Assembly: GCA_965202735.1 (NCBI GenBank)
Contig: OZ241844.1
Coordinates: forward strand, 434,001-498,000
DNA from: HK1 sp965202735
Lineage (GTDB): Bacteria > Pseudomonadota > Gammaproteobacteria > HK1
Direction: 5' to 3'
Length of the DNA stretch: 64,000 bases
In this document: positions 8,265-16,997 of the stretch, one piece after another
Numbering within the stretch: position 1 is the first letter of the stretch
Layout: each line of letters opens with the position of its first letter
Notes under the pieces: generated by a model
Database searches by the model: none
Seen by the model: only the letters and a program-made list of their open reading frames with translations
Told to the model about the DNA's origin: nothing
Translations under genes and position numbers: made by a program

Positions 8265-9287
8265 GTGGAGACGGTCGACGTCATCGTCGTCGGCGGGGGG
8301 CCGGCCGGCTCCTCGTGCGCGGCCCGTCTGGTGCGGGCGGGCGCTTCGGTGCTCGTGCTCGATCGGGAAGAGTTCCCCCGCACGAAGCTGTGCGCGGGAT
8401 GGATCACCCCGGAGGTCGTCGCCGACCTGGACCTCGACGTGGAGGAGTACCCGCACCGGTTCAATACCTTCAACGGGATCGTGGTGCACCTCAAGTGGCT
8501 GAAGCTCACCCTCCCCGGCGTGCAGCACTCCATCCGCCGCTTCGAGTTCGACGACTGGCTGCTGCGGCGCAGCGGCGCCCGGACCATCAGGCACAACGTG
8601 CGCAACATCGAACGCGACCGGGATGGATTCACCGTGGACGGCGCCTTCCGCTCGCAGTACCTCGTCGGCGCCGCGGGCACGCGGTGTCCCGTCTACCGCA
8701 CGTTCTTCCGCGACGCCAATCCGCGCGCCCGCGCGCTGCAGGCGGCGACCTACGAGCACGAATTCCCCCACCGGTGGCACGACGAGCGGTGCCATCTCTG
8801 GTTCTTCGAGAAGGGCCTCCCCGGATATGCGTGGTACGTCCCGAAGGCGGACGGCTACCTGAACTGCGGGATCGGCGGGATGGCGGAGAAGCTCAGGGCG
8901 CGCGGCGAGGACATCAAGCGGCACTGGCGGCACTTCCTGGGAGTGCTCGCACGTCGCGGGCTCGTCCGGGACGTCGAGCTCGCACCGAAGGGATACAGCT
9001 ACTACCTGCGCGGCGGCGTGGAGGTGGTGCGGGTCGGAAACGCGTTCATCGCCGGGGATTCGGCCGGTCTGGCGACGCGGGACCTCTGCGAGGGGATCGG
9101 TCCCGCGGTGTCCAGCGGCCACCGTGTCGCGGCGTCCATCGTCGAGGGGGCGGAGTACCGCCTCGACGACCTCGCCGCGTACAGCTCGGAGGTCGGGCTC
9201 GTGCAGCGGGCGCTGGAGCGGGCGTTCGCGGGGAGCAGGCTCCGCCGGCCGGAGAGCCGCGCGGCGCGGGAAGCGGCGGACCGGTGA
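8265..9287 (+). CDS. geranylgeranyl-reductase-family FAD-dependent oxidoreductase
   Basis: Flavoprotein of 340 aa with an N-terminal dinucleotide fold (VIVVGGGPAGSSCAARL, residues 6-22) and the GDSAGLATRDLCEGIGPA motif near 260-280 that binds FAD in the geranylgeranyl reductase/digeranylglycerophospholipid reductase group. These enzymes reduce isolated double bonds in prenyl or fatty chains. It starts with GTG three bases after cfa, so the two likely act on the same lipids, for example in altering unsaturated or cyclopropane acyl chains. The substrate cannot be told from sequence. The C-terminal 30 residues are Arg/Ala-rich. Confidence 0.8.
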   Translation: METVDVIVVGGGPAGSSCAARLVRAGASVLVLDREEFPRTKLCAGWITPEVVADLDLDVEEYPHRFNTFNGIVVHLKWLKLTLPGVQHSIRRFEFDDWLLRRSGARTIRHNVRNIERDRDGFTVDGAFRSQYLVGAAGTRCPVYRTFFRDANPRARALQAATYEHEFPHRWHDERCHLWFFEKGLPGYAWYVPKADGYLNCGIGGMAEKLRARGEDIKRHWRHFLGVLARRGLVRDVELAPKGYSYYLRGGVEVVRVGNAFIAGDSAGLATRDLCEGIGPAVSSGHRVAASIVEGAEYRLDDLAAYSSEVGLVQRALERAFAGSRLRRPESRAAREAADR

Positions 9288-9500
9288 ATCGCCGCGCGCG
9301 GGCGCGGCCCCGGACCATCCGCCGGCTCCTGGGAAGGGCCATGGGGCGGCGCTGGCTCTGCGCGACGGATTCCGGCTGGGTGCGCGCTGCTGTATGACCT
9401 GAAAATCAATGAATTGCGCTCGTTTTTTGATGTTCGGGAGAGGTGTGGGCCCACGGCGGAGGGGGTCCGGGGCAGGAGGACGATCCCGAGGCGCAGCGCG

Positions 9501-11651
9501 GTGATCCGCCTCGCCGGCGTCGAGCTTCGCCGCGGAGGGGCCAAGGTCCTCGATCGCGCGGACCTGGTCGTCCAGCGCCACCAGAAGGTCGGAGTGGTCG
9601 GGGCGAACGGCGCCGGCAAGACGAGCCTCTTCGGCCTGCTTCTCGGAGAGCTCGAGCCCGACCGTGGAGATGTCGGGCTGCCGGCCGGCGTCGTGGCCGC
9701 GACCGTCGCCCAGGAAGCGCCGGCGGGCGATGCCGCCCTCGTCGACTACGTGGCGTCCGGCGACCCGCGCATCGCCTCGATACGGACCCGGCTCGGTATC
9801 GCCGAGGCGCGCGGCGACGCCGGCGGACAGGCAGCCGCCCACGCGGAGCTGGAGACCATCCACGGCTACGCCGCGCAAGCGGACGCGAGCCGGATCCTGC
9901 GCGGGCTCGGGTTCGTCCCCGGAGACGAATCTCGGGCGCTGGACACCCTGTCCGGCGGCTGGCGGATGCGTGCCGCGCTCGCCCGCACCCTCGCCGCCCG
10001 TTCCGAGCTGCTCCTTCTCGACGAGCCCACCAACCATCTCGACCTCGATGCGGTGGTCTGGCTGGAAGCGTGGCTTCGGCGCTACCCCGGCACACTCCTC
10101 CTGATCTCCCATGATCGGGAGTTCCTCGACCCGATCGTCGATCACGTCGCGCTGGTCCGCGACGCACGCATTCAGCTCTACACGGGAAGCTACAGCGCAT
10201 TCGAACGGCTGCGCGCGGCCGAGGTCGAGCACTCGCGCCGGACCGCCGCCCGCCTCCATCGCGAGCGGGCGCGGGTCCGGTCGTTCGTCGATCGGTTTCG
10301 CTATAAGGCGAGCAAGGCGCGGCAGGCGCAGAGCCGGCTCAAGGCGCTCGAACGGATGCAGGTGGTCGAGCCGCTCGGGGCACAGAGACGTTTCGCCTTC
10401 GAATTCTTCGAGCCCGAGCATCTGCCACGGCCGGTGGCGACCCTCGATTCGGTATCCATCGGATACGACGCCCGGACGGTGCTGGGCGGGGTCTCGATGG
10501 CCCTCGCGCCCGGCGATCGGATCGCCCTGCTGGGGGCGAACGGGATGGGAAAGTCGACCCTGCTGCGCGGGCTGGCGGGGCGGCTGGCGCCGATGGACGG
10601 GACCATCGAGCACTCGCCCCGGGCCCGCGTCGGCTACTTCGCCCAGCACCGGGTCGAGCAGCTCGACCTCCACCGCACGCCGCTCGATCAAGTGCGGGGC
10701 GTCGCCCCGGACATGCGCGAGCAGGAGATGCGGGACTTCCTCGGCGGCTTCGGGTTCGGTCACGCCGCGGCGGCGCGCCGTGCCGCGCCGCTTTCCGGCG
10801 GCGAGAAGACCCGCCTCGCCCTCGCGCTTCTGGTTCTGGAGCGTCCGAATCTGCTCCTGCTCGACGAGCCGACCAACCATCTCGATCTCGACATGCGAGA
10901 GGCGCTCGCCGCCTCGCTGCAGACGTTCTCCGGCGCGCTGGTGCTGGTGTCGCACGATCGGCGCCTGCTGAGGCTGGTGTGCGACTCGCTCTGGATCGCG
11001 GCGGACGGACGGGCCGCGCCTTTCGAGGGCGATATCGACGACTACACCCGGTGGCTTGCCGACCGCCGCGCGACGCCGGCCCCCGGCGAGCCGCAGCCCG
11101 CGGATGCGAAGACAACGGACGCACGGCGCGAACGACGACGCAGATTTGCCGCCGCCCGGCGCATGGCGGCACCGCTGCGGCGCGACATCGAGGCGCTGGA
11201 GCAACGCCTCGGCGCGCTCGGCGAGGAGCGGGCGTCGATCGAATCGGCTCTCGCGGACGCGGCCATCTATCGGGAGAGCGAGCGGGTGCGGCTGCGCGAC
11301 CTCCTCGTGCGGCGCGGGAAGCTCGACGAGGAGACCGCGGCCGCCGAATCGGCCTGGATTGAGAAGCACGAGCAGCTCGAGGCGATGGACGGCCCCGGGG
11401 CGGACAGCCTCAAGGTGGACAGCCCCGGGGTCGATGGTCTTGGAGTCGATGGCCCCGGGGTGGACGGCCCCGGAGTCGATGGCCCTGGGGTGGATGGCCC
11501 CGGGGTGGATGGCCCCGGGGTCGATGGCCCCGGGGTGGACAGCCCCGGGGTCGATGGCCCTGGGGTGGATGGCCCCGGGGTGGACGGCCCCGGGGTGGAC
11601 GGCCCCGGGGTTGATGGCCCCGGAACCTCCGCGTCAGGCGGGGTGCAGTGA
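9501..11651 (+). CDS. ABC-F family ATPase (YheS/Uup type) with pentapeptide-repeat tail
   Basis: Soluble protein of 716 aa with two ABC ATPase domains and no membrane part. Domain 1 has Walker A GANGAGKTS, signature LSGGWRMRA and Walker B LLLDEPTNHLDLD; domain 2 repeats these as GANGMGKST, LSGGEKTRLA and LLLDEPTNHLDLD. ABC-F proteins bind the ribosomal E site and regulate translation or relieve stalling. The linker (around residues 230-300) is rich in basic helix, as expected. After a coiled-coil region the last 85 residues are about 16 repeats of GPGVD. GTG 9501 (MIRLAGVELRRGG) is preferred to a TTG at 9414. The stop overlaps the end of the convergent BatD gene by 18 bp. Confidence 0.9.
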   Translation: MIRLAGVELRRGGAKVLDRADLVVQRHQKVGVVGANGAGKTSLFGLLLGELEPDRGDVGLPAGVVAATVAQEAPAGDAALVDYVASGDPRIASIRTRLGIAEARGDAGGQAAAHAELETIHGYAAQADASRILRGLGFVPGDESRALDTLSGGWRMRAALARTLAARSELLLLDEPTNHLDLDAVVWLEAWLRRYPGTLLLISHDREFLDPIVDHVALVRDARIQLYTGSYSAFERLRAAEVEHSRRTAARLHRERARVRSFVDRFRYKASKARQAQSRLKALERMQVVEPLGAQRRFAFEFFEPEHLPRPVATLDSVSIGYDARTVLGGVSMALAPGDRIALLGANGMGKSTLLRGLAGRLAPMDGTIEHSPRARVGYFAQHRVEQLDLHRTPLDQVRGVAPDMREQEMRDFLGGFGFGHAAAARRAAPLSGGEKTRLALALLVLERPNLLLLDEPTNHLDLDMREALAASLQTFSGALVLVSHDRRLLRLVCDSLWIAADGRAAPFEGDIDDYTRWLADRRATPAPGEPQPADAKTTDARRERRRRFAAARRMAAPLRRDIEALEQRLGALGEERASIESALADAAIYRESERVRLRDLLVRRGKLDEETAAAESAWIEKHEQLEAMDGPGADSLKVDSPGVDGLGVDGPGVDGPGVDGPGVDGPGVDGPGVDGPGVDSPGVDGPGVDGPGVDGPGVDGPGVDGPGTSASGGVQ
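11386..11625 (+). repeat. 15-bp tandem repeat encoding GPGVD units
   Basis: About sixteen imperfect 15-bp units of the type GGCCCCGGGGTGGAT encode Gly-Pro-Gly-Val-Asp pentapeptides at the C-terminus of the ABC-F protein. Third-position variants (GTC/GTG, GAT/GAC, CCC/CCT) show partial divergence. The unit length keeps frame, so copy number can vary without breaking the gene. Confidence 0.9.
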
Positions 11652-13736
11652 CGGCAGTCCGCCCCTCGCCGCACGGCTTCGAGGCGAGGCCCGGGACTCG
11701 ATCTCCCGGGGGAGGAGGGCGGCCATGGCGCGTCCGTTCCAGGCCGTCTCGCGACCGGACCACAGGGCGCGGTCCAGAGCCATGATCGCCTCCCCGAACG
11801 GCTCGTCGTCCACTCGCGCCGCGAGCGCGATGAGATCGCGCGGAGATGCCCCGGGCCAGACGAGTCCGGCCCAGTCCAGCAGGGCGCGCCGCGCCGCGCG
11901 GGGGTCCGACGCGCCGCATGCGTCCAGCGTGCGCCGCCGCGCCGCGGCGGCGTCCGGTGGCGATTCGCGAGCCGGCGTCCCCACCCGGGGTCCGGTCCCG
12001 CGCCGCCGGCCGCGGACGCGCACCAATGCCCCCAGCGTCACCAGCCATGCGAGGGCCAGCGCGGCGCTGGCGATCTGCCACGCGCGCGCGCTCGTCTCCG
12101 GGGCGGCCGGCACGGCGGCGAGGACCGGGCGGGACGGGGCGGTGGACACCGGAGCGGGAGCGACGGGCAGCGTCCGGGCCGGGATCACCGCGGTGCGCGG
12201 CGCGTCCGCCTCGACGTCCCACCACCGCACCCGCATCTCGGGAATCGTCAGCGTTCCCGCCGCGCCGGGCACCAGCGCGACGCGCTGGACGCGTTCTCCG
12301 TGTACGGCATCCGCGCTGGTGCGGGTCGCGATGGACGGCTGGTCGGGATAGACCCGTACCCCTTCGAGCTCGGGCGGGTCGAGGGGAGGCAGCTGCTCGC
12401 CGGCAAGTCCGGTCGCGCCGAGGCGCAGCGTCCAGGTCACCGGCTCGCCCACGACGAGCCGGGGCGGCTCCTCCGGCCACTGCGCGGTGAGGTCGACCGC
12501 CGTGGCGGGCAGCCATGGCATGGCGGCGCCGCCGGGCCGCGGCTTCACCACCACGTCGACCGGCCGCGTCCCGAGCCGTACCCGGCGCCCCTCTCCGAAC
12601 AGCCGCCCCATGGTGGACGCGGCGCCGGGCTCGGCGATGCGCGCATCGAGCCGGAATGCCGGCAGCGCAAGCCGGCCGCTCGTCTGCGGAAACACCGCGA
12701 AGCGGCGCTCGATGACCCGGTAGCGGCGCCCGTCGATGCGTCTGGAATAGGTCGAATCCTTGCCGAGACGGTGGGTGACGGCCGACTCGGGCGCGAAGTC
12801 CGAGAGCGTCGCTTCGAGGAACTCGGCCGCCCGGTAGATGCGCAGCACGCAGACGAGCTGGGACTGCACGTAGACCTCGCGCGGAGCCACCTCCACCTCG
12901 AGGAAGACGTCGCGGTCGGCACGCGACGCCATGGAGGAAGAGGAGGGCAGGACTTCGAGCTCGATGGCCGGACCGGTCATCGTTCCGGCCCGGAACGGAC
13001 CGATGGTGAGCCGCCCCGGGCGCCTCGGCGCCAGCTCGACCGTCCACTCGGTCCGTACGCTCGAGGCGCCGCTCCCCAGCGAGACATGCGTGCTCGTCGA
13101 CCGCCCGAGGACCTCGAAGTCGCGCTCGAGCGGTGCGAAGTCGAGCTCCAGGCCGCCGGCCTGCCCCTCCGCCTCGACGACCAGGCGCACCGTCTCGTCG
13201 TCGTGGACGGGATTGCGATCGAGCCGCGCATGGAGCGACTGCGTTCGGGCGTCGCCATGGGCGAGCGCCGCGACGGCGGCAACCGCGAGCGCGCGCGCCA
13301 CGTCGAAGGGGCGCCGGCGGGCGTACGGCGCGTCGAGCAGCGCGGTGCGCGCCGCTGCCCCGATCCCCGGAAGCGTCGACTCGAGAGACGCCATCCACCG
13401 CTCGCCGGTCAGTCCCGCCACTTCCTCGCGGGGACGGCGGGCGAGGGCGACACGGCGCATGAGCGCGGACAGCTCCATCGCGATCTCGGTATCCGCGGCG
13501 CCGGCCGCGTGCCGTGCGCGAAGGGCCCGCAGGCTCGCCAGCGCCTCGCGCCGGAAGCGCCCGGCGCGCCACCACCGCGCGGCGCGGATTGCCGCGACGA
13601 GTCCGAGCGCGACCCCGAGGCCGGCGAGTGCGATCCATCCGGGCGCCGGGGGCCAGAAATCCGGGGCGGGAGGCCCATGCAGGTCGCGCAGGGCCGCGAG
13701 GGGGTCCGCGGGGCTCACCGGCGGAGCCGCGCTCAT
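11634..13736 (-). CDS. DUF4381-BatD fusion protein
   Basis: Single 700-aa frame joining two normally separate proteins of the MoxR/Bat cluster. Residues 1-150 are DUF4381 (one transmembrane helix near 28-48, then the LTGERWMASLES region). Around residue 138-155 the last helix merges into a stretch (VARALAVAAVAALAHGDA) that looks like a BatD signal peptide, followed by the BatD beta domains and a second transmembrane helix near 525-545. BatD-type proteins are membrane partners of VWA proteins in the aerotolerance system. In relatives two VWA genes (batA, batB) lie between these parts; they are absent. ATG 13736 overlaps the DUF58 stop as ATGA. Confidence 0.8.
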   Translation of the reverse strand: MSAAPPVSPADPLAALRDLHGPPAPDFWPPAPGWIALAGLGVALGLVAAIRAARWWRAGRFRREALASLRALRARHAAGAADTEIAMELSALMRRVALARRPREEVAGLTGERWMASLESTLPGIGAAARTALLDAPYARRRPFDVARALAVAAVAALAHGDARTQSLHARLDRNPVHDDETVRLVVEAEGQAGGLELDFAPLERDFEVLGRSTSTHVSLGSGASSVRTEWTVELAPRRPGRLTIGPFRAGTMTGPAIELEVLPSSSSMASRADRDVFLEVEVAPREVYVQSQLVCVLRIYRAAEFLEATLSDFAPESAVTHRLGKDSTYSRRIDGRRYRVIERRFAVFPQTSGRLALPAFRLDARIAEPGAASTMGRLFGEGRRVRLGTRPVDVVVKPRPGGAAMPWLPATAVDLTAQWPEEPPRLVVGEPVTWTLRLGATGLAGEQLPPLDPPELEGVRVYPDQPSIATRTSADAVHGERVQRVALVPGAAGTLTIPEMRVRWWDVEADAPRTAVIPARTLPVAPAPVSTAPSRPVLAAVPAAPETSARAWQIASAALALAWLVTLGALVRVRGRRRGTGPRVGTPARESPPDAAAARRRTLDACGASDPRAARRALLDWAGLVWPGASPRDLIALAARVDDEPFGEAIMALDRALWSGRETAWNGRAMAALLPREIESRASPRSRAARGGLPSLHPA

Positions 13737-14716
13737 CGCGACCGGCGGCTCCACCGGCGGACGCGGCCGGTCAGCGCCTGCCGCAGCGCGCCCCGAACGT
13801 CGTCGCCGCAGCGGATGCGCACCAGCATCGCGCCGGCACGCTCGCAGGCGGTGGTGATCCCCGTCTCGATATCCGCGAACCGTCGTGCGACGGCGCGCGC
13901 CACTTCGCCGGATCGGGTATCGAGGGTCGCGGTCCGCCGGCCGTCGCCGATCGGGTAGCGCGCCGGCGGTGGCGCCGCCGCCTCCAGCCGGTCGTGAATC
14001 CACACGCAGATCAGATCGCTGTGCTCGCGCAGCTTCGCAAGGTGCCGCTCCGCCTGATCCCGCAACCCGCCGAAGTCGCTGACCGCAATCACGAGCGTTC
14101 CGGGTCGGGCCACCCGGCGCGCCCGAGCGAGCGCGTCTTCGAGTCCGCCGCCGTCGGCGGGGGCATCGCACCCGGCCGCGGCGAGTGCGCGAAACAGTCC
14201 GAGCGCCCCGCGCCGTCCGCCCCGGATGCGGGACTCCGCGGCGCGGCCGCCGGCGAGCGCGAGGCCGCCGACACGGTCGCCACCGTCCGCCGCCGCCCAT
14301 GCGAGCAGCGCGGCGGCCTCTGCCGCCACGACCGACTTGAACGCCTTCCGGGTGCCGAACCGCATGGGGACGCCGAGGTCGACGACGAACAGGACCGGCC
14401 GGTCGCGCTCCTCGTGGAAGAGCTTCGTGTGGGTGCGGCCGGTGCGTGCGGTCACCCGCCAGTCGATGCTGCGGATGTCGTCGCCGGGGAGGTAGATCCT
14501 CGATTCCGAATACTCCATTCCCCGGCCCCGGAGCCGGGAGACCCGCACTCCGGAACGGCCGCCACGGCGCGGGACGCAGGGGTCCAGGGACAGGCCCGCG
14601 GCCCGCGGGCGCAGGCCGGCGAGGTCGGCGGTGGAGAACGCCACCCCCGCCAGGCCCCGGACGCTCCCGGCGGGGCTGCGCGGGCCGGGTCGGCGCGCCG
14701 CGCCTGCCGCGTTCAC
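13733..14716 (-). CDS. DUF58 domain protein of the MoxR cluster
   Basis: Protein of 327 aa of the DUF58 family, related to VWA domains and always found beside MoxR ATPases. The conserved family core is EYSESRIYLPGDDIRSIDWRVTAR broken as YLPGDDIRSIDW near residues 70-81, then RPVLFVVDLGVPMRFG and LVIAVSDFGG. It begins with GTG 14716, whose last two bases are shared with the moxR stop (GTGA), and ends overlapping the next gene (ATGA), so the three genes are one tightly coupled operon. Confidence 0.88.
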   Translation of the reverse strand: MNAAGAARRPGPRSPAGSVRGLAGVAFSTADLAGLRPRAAGLSLDPCVPRRGGRSGVRVSRLRGRGMEYSESRIYLPGDDIRSIDWRVTARTGRTHTKLFHEERDRPVLFVVDLGVPMRFGTRKAFKSVVAAEAAALLAWAAADGGDRVGGLALAGGRAAESRIRGGRRGALGLFRALAAAGCDAPADGGGLEDALARARRVARPGTLVIAVSDFGGLRDQAERHLAKLREHSDLICVWIHDRLEAAAPPPARYPIGDGRRTATLDTRSGEVARAVARRFADIETGITTACERAGAMLVRIRCGDDVRGALRQALTGRVRRWSRRSR

Positions 14717-15720
14717 GGAACCGCCACCCTGGACAGGAGCGCGTCCACGACGCGGTCCGCGTCGATGCCGTCGGCTTCGGCATCGAAGCCGAGCAGCACC
14801 CGATGGCGGAGCACGTCGGGGGCGATGGCCTGGATGTCGTGGGGCGCGACGTAATCGCGGCCGTCCAGCCACGCGTGGGCCCGGGCGCATCGATCGAGGG
14901 CGATGCTGGCGCGCGGACTCGCTCCCCAGGCGATCCAGCGCACGAGGTCCTCCCCGTACCGGGCCGGGGCGCGTGTCGCGAGCACGAGCTCGACGAGGTA
15001 GCGCTCGAGGGGCTGCGACAGGTGCGTGTCGAGGACTTCGCGGCGTGCGTCGAAGATGACCGGCGCCCCCAGTCGGGCCGTCTCGCGCACCGCTCCGCGC
15101 CCCCCGGCCGCATGGAGCGCCTCCTCGCGCACAAGCCGCAGGATGGCCTGCTCGGCATCGCCGGATGGATAGTCGATCCTGACGAAGAGCAGAAACCGGT
15201 CGAGCTGCGCCTCGGGCAGCGGGTAGGTGCCCTCCTGCTCGATGGGGTTCTGGGTCGCCATGACCAGGAACAGCGGAGGGAGGTCGTAGGTGGCGCGCCC
15301 GACCGTGATCTGGCGCTCTCCCATCGCTTCGAGCAGCGCGGACTGGACCTTCGCCGGCGCCCGGTTCACCTCGTCGGCGAGCAGCACGTTGTGAAACAGC
15401 GGCCCGCGCTGAAACACGAAGCTCGCGTCCTCGGGACGGTAGATCTCGGTGCCGGTCAGATCCGCCGGCAGCAGGTCCGGCGTGAACTGCACCCGGTGAA
15501 AGTCGCCCTCGATGCGGGCCGCGAGCTCCTTCACCGCGGTGGTCTTGGCGAGCCCCGGCGCACCCTCCACGAGCAGGTGGCCGTCGGCCAGCAGGGCGAT
15601 GAGGAGGCGATCGACGAGGGCCTCCTGGCCGATGATGCGCGTGCGGAGCGAGTCGCGAAGCTGGCTGAACGCGCGTTGCGCCGTCGAGGTCTCCTGGTCC
15701 GGACGCGTTGCGTCGTTCAT
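14713..15720 (-). CDS. moxR: MoxR-family AAA+ ATPase
   Basis: ATPase of 335 aa. Walker A is EGAPGLAKT, Walker B LLADEVNRA, sensor 1 ATQNPIEQEG, all in the MoxR form. MoxR proteins are chaperone-like ATPases that act with VWA-domain partners to mature or regulate membrane and respiratory complexes. ATG 15720 (MNDATRP) is used; only a weak ribosome site is visible. It is the first gene of the moxR-DUF58-DUF4381/BatD operon. The missing VWA proteins leave the partner of this ATPase uncertain here. Confidence 0.92.
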   Translation of the reverse strand: MNDATRPDQETSTAQRAFSQLRDSLRTRIIGQEALVDRLLIALLADGHLLVEGAPGLAKTTAVKELAARIEGDFHRVQFTPDLLPADLTGTEIYRPEDASFVFQRGPLFHNVLLADEVNRAPAKVQSALLEAMGERQITVGRATYDLPPLFLVMATQNPIEQEGTYPLPEAQLDRFLLFVRIDYPSGDAEQAILRLVREEALHAAGGRGAVRETARLGAPVIFDARREVLDTHLSQPLERYLVELVLATRAPARYGEDLVRWIAWGASPRASIALDRCARAHAWLDGRDYVAPHDIQAIAPDVLRHRVLLGFDAEADGIDADRVVDALLSRVAVP

Positions 15721-15800
15721 CTCGATGATCGTGGCCGGCCGGTCGTTGACCGGCGCGATCTTAGCGCAGGCGTCTCCCGCAGGGTTCGCGCGCGCCCGCC

Positions 15801-16997
15801 TCAGTCGCGCCGCAGGGCCTCGGTCACCGCGATCGGGGTCGGGTAGCGCAGCATGATCAGGTAGCTCGACACGATGAAGGTGAGGAGGGTGGCCGCGTGG
15901 ATGGCGTACGCGGCGTTCGGACCGATGACCTCTCCCCGCGACGCGATGACCGCGATCAGCAGGGAGAACTCGCTGAGCTGTCCGAGGCGTACCCCGACCT
16001 CCGTCGAAAGCCGCATCGACTCGCCCTCGCGCCGCAGCAGCCAGCGGAACACCACCGGCTTCAGCAACAGCATCGCTCCGCCGAGGCATGCCGCGGGCAG
16101 GGCGACCTCGGCCAGCGCCGGGACCGGAAACCCCGCGCCGAGCGCGAAGAAGAACATGACGAGGAAGAAGTCCCGCAGCGGCCTGAGGGACTCCGCGATG
16201 TACGTCGCGACGGGGCTCCGGGCGAGCGCCACCCCGGCCACGAACGCTCCGATTTCGTGCGAGAGTCCCATCGCATGGCCGAGCTGGGCGACCCCGAGGC
16301 ACCAGCCGATCGCGGCGAGGAAGATGTACTCCCGGATGGTGTCGAAGCGCCGGATGAGCGGGGTCAGGACCCACCGCTCCATGATCGCCGAGGCCGCGAC
16401 GACCACCGGCAACGCCGCCGCGAGCCGCACCGCGTCCCCGGCCGAGAGGCTCGGCCGGGACACCGCGTCCAGGCCGAGCAGCAGGACGATGGCGATGACG
16501 TCCTGCAGCAGCAGCACGCTGATGATGATCTCGCCGGTGTGCCGGTGGTGCAGCGTGGTGGCAGGGAGCAGCTTCAGCCCGAGGATGGTGCTCGAGAACA
16601 TCGAGAGCGCGCCGATCACCAGCGCCTCCACCACGTTGAATCCGAACGCGAGCGCCACCCCCAGGCCCGCGGCCGCGAACACGAGAGAGCTCCCGAGGGT
16701 GACGATCGTCGCCTCGCGCATCATCCGCGCGAGCTTCTGCGGGTGGAGGTTGAGGCCCAGCAGGTACAGCAGGAAGATGATGCCGACCTCGCCGATCCCC
16801 TGCGCCGTGCTCGCGTCCTCCACCAGTCCGAGCCCCCACGGACCGGCCAGCACGCCGAGCGCGATGTAGGCGACCAGCATGGACTGGCGCGCGAACAGCG
16901 CCAGCCCCGCGATGATCGCCCCGCCGGTGAATATCAGGAAGATCGTGTCGAGGATCGATGCGCCGTACACGCTTCCACCGACTCCGTCACGACGCAT
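15801..16997 (-). CDS. CPA2-family cation:proton antiporter (Kef-type, no RCK domain)
   Basis: Polytopic membrane protein of 398 aa with the Na+/H+ exchanger fold of the CPA2 family. Recognisable are GEVGIIFLLYLLGLNLHP (TM4-5), ALSMFSSTILGLKLL and the ion-site segment LLLQDVIAIVLLLGLD. It stops after the membrane domain, so it lacks the TrkA/RCK domain of KefB and KefC. Its ATG overlaps the end of the histone-deacetylase-like gene by 11 bp, which puts it last in that operon. Confidence 0.88.
   Translation of the reverse strand: MRRDGVGGSVYGASILDTIFLIFTGGAIIAGLALFARQSMLVAYIALGVLAGPWGLGLVEDASTAQGIGEVGIIFLLYLLGLNLHPQKLARMMREATIVTLGSSLVFAAAGLGVALAFGFNVVEALVIGALSMFSSTILGLKLLPATTLHHRHTGEIIISVLLLQDVIAIVLLLGLDAVSRPSLSAGDAVRLAAALPVVVAASAIMERWVLTPLIRRFDTIREYIFLAAIGWCLGVAQLGHAMGLSHEIGAFVAGVALARSPVATYIAESLRPLRDFFLVMFFFALGAGFPVPALAEVALPAACLGGAMLLLKPVVFRWLLRREGESMRLSTEVGVRLGQLSEFSLLIAVIASRGEVIGPNAAYAIHAATLLTFIVSSYLIMLRYPTPIAVTEALRRD

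Noticed and set aside
9414..9500. N-terminal extension of the ABC-F protein from TTG 9414
   Set aside because: The added 29 residues are not family-like, and GTG 9501 gives the expected MIRL start.
11386..11625. Possible CRISPR array
   Set aside because: The units abut with no spacers and encode an in-frame protein repeat.
11267..11674. Minus-strand frame rich in STPGPSTPG
   Set aside because: It is the reverse of the GPGVD repeat and has no ribosome site or recognisable protein; a shadow of the ABC-F tail.
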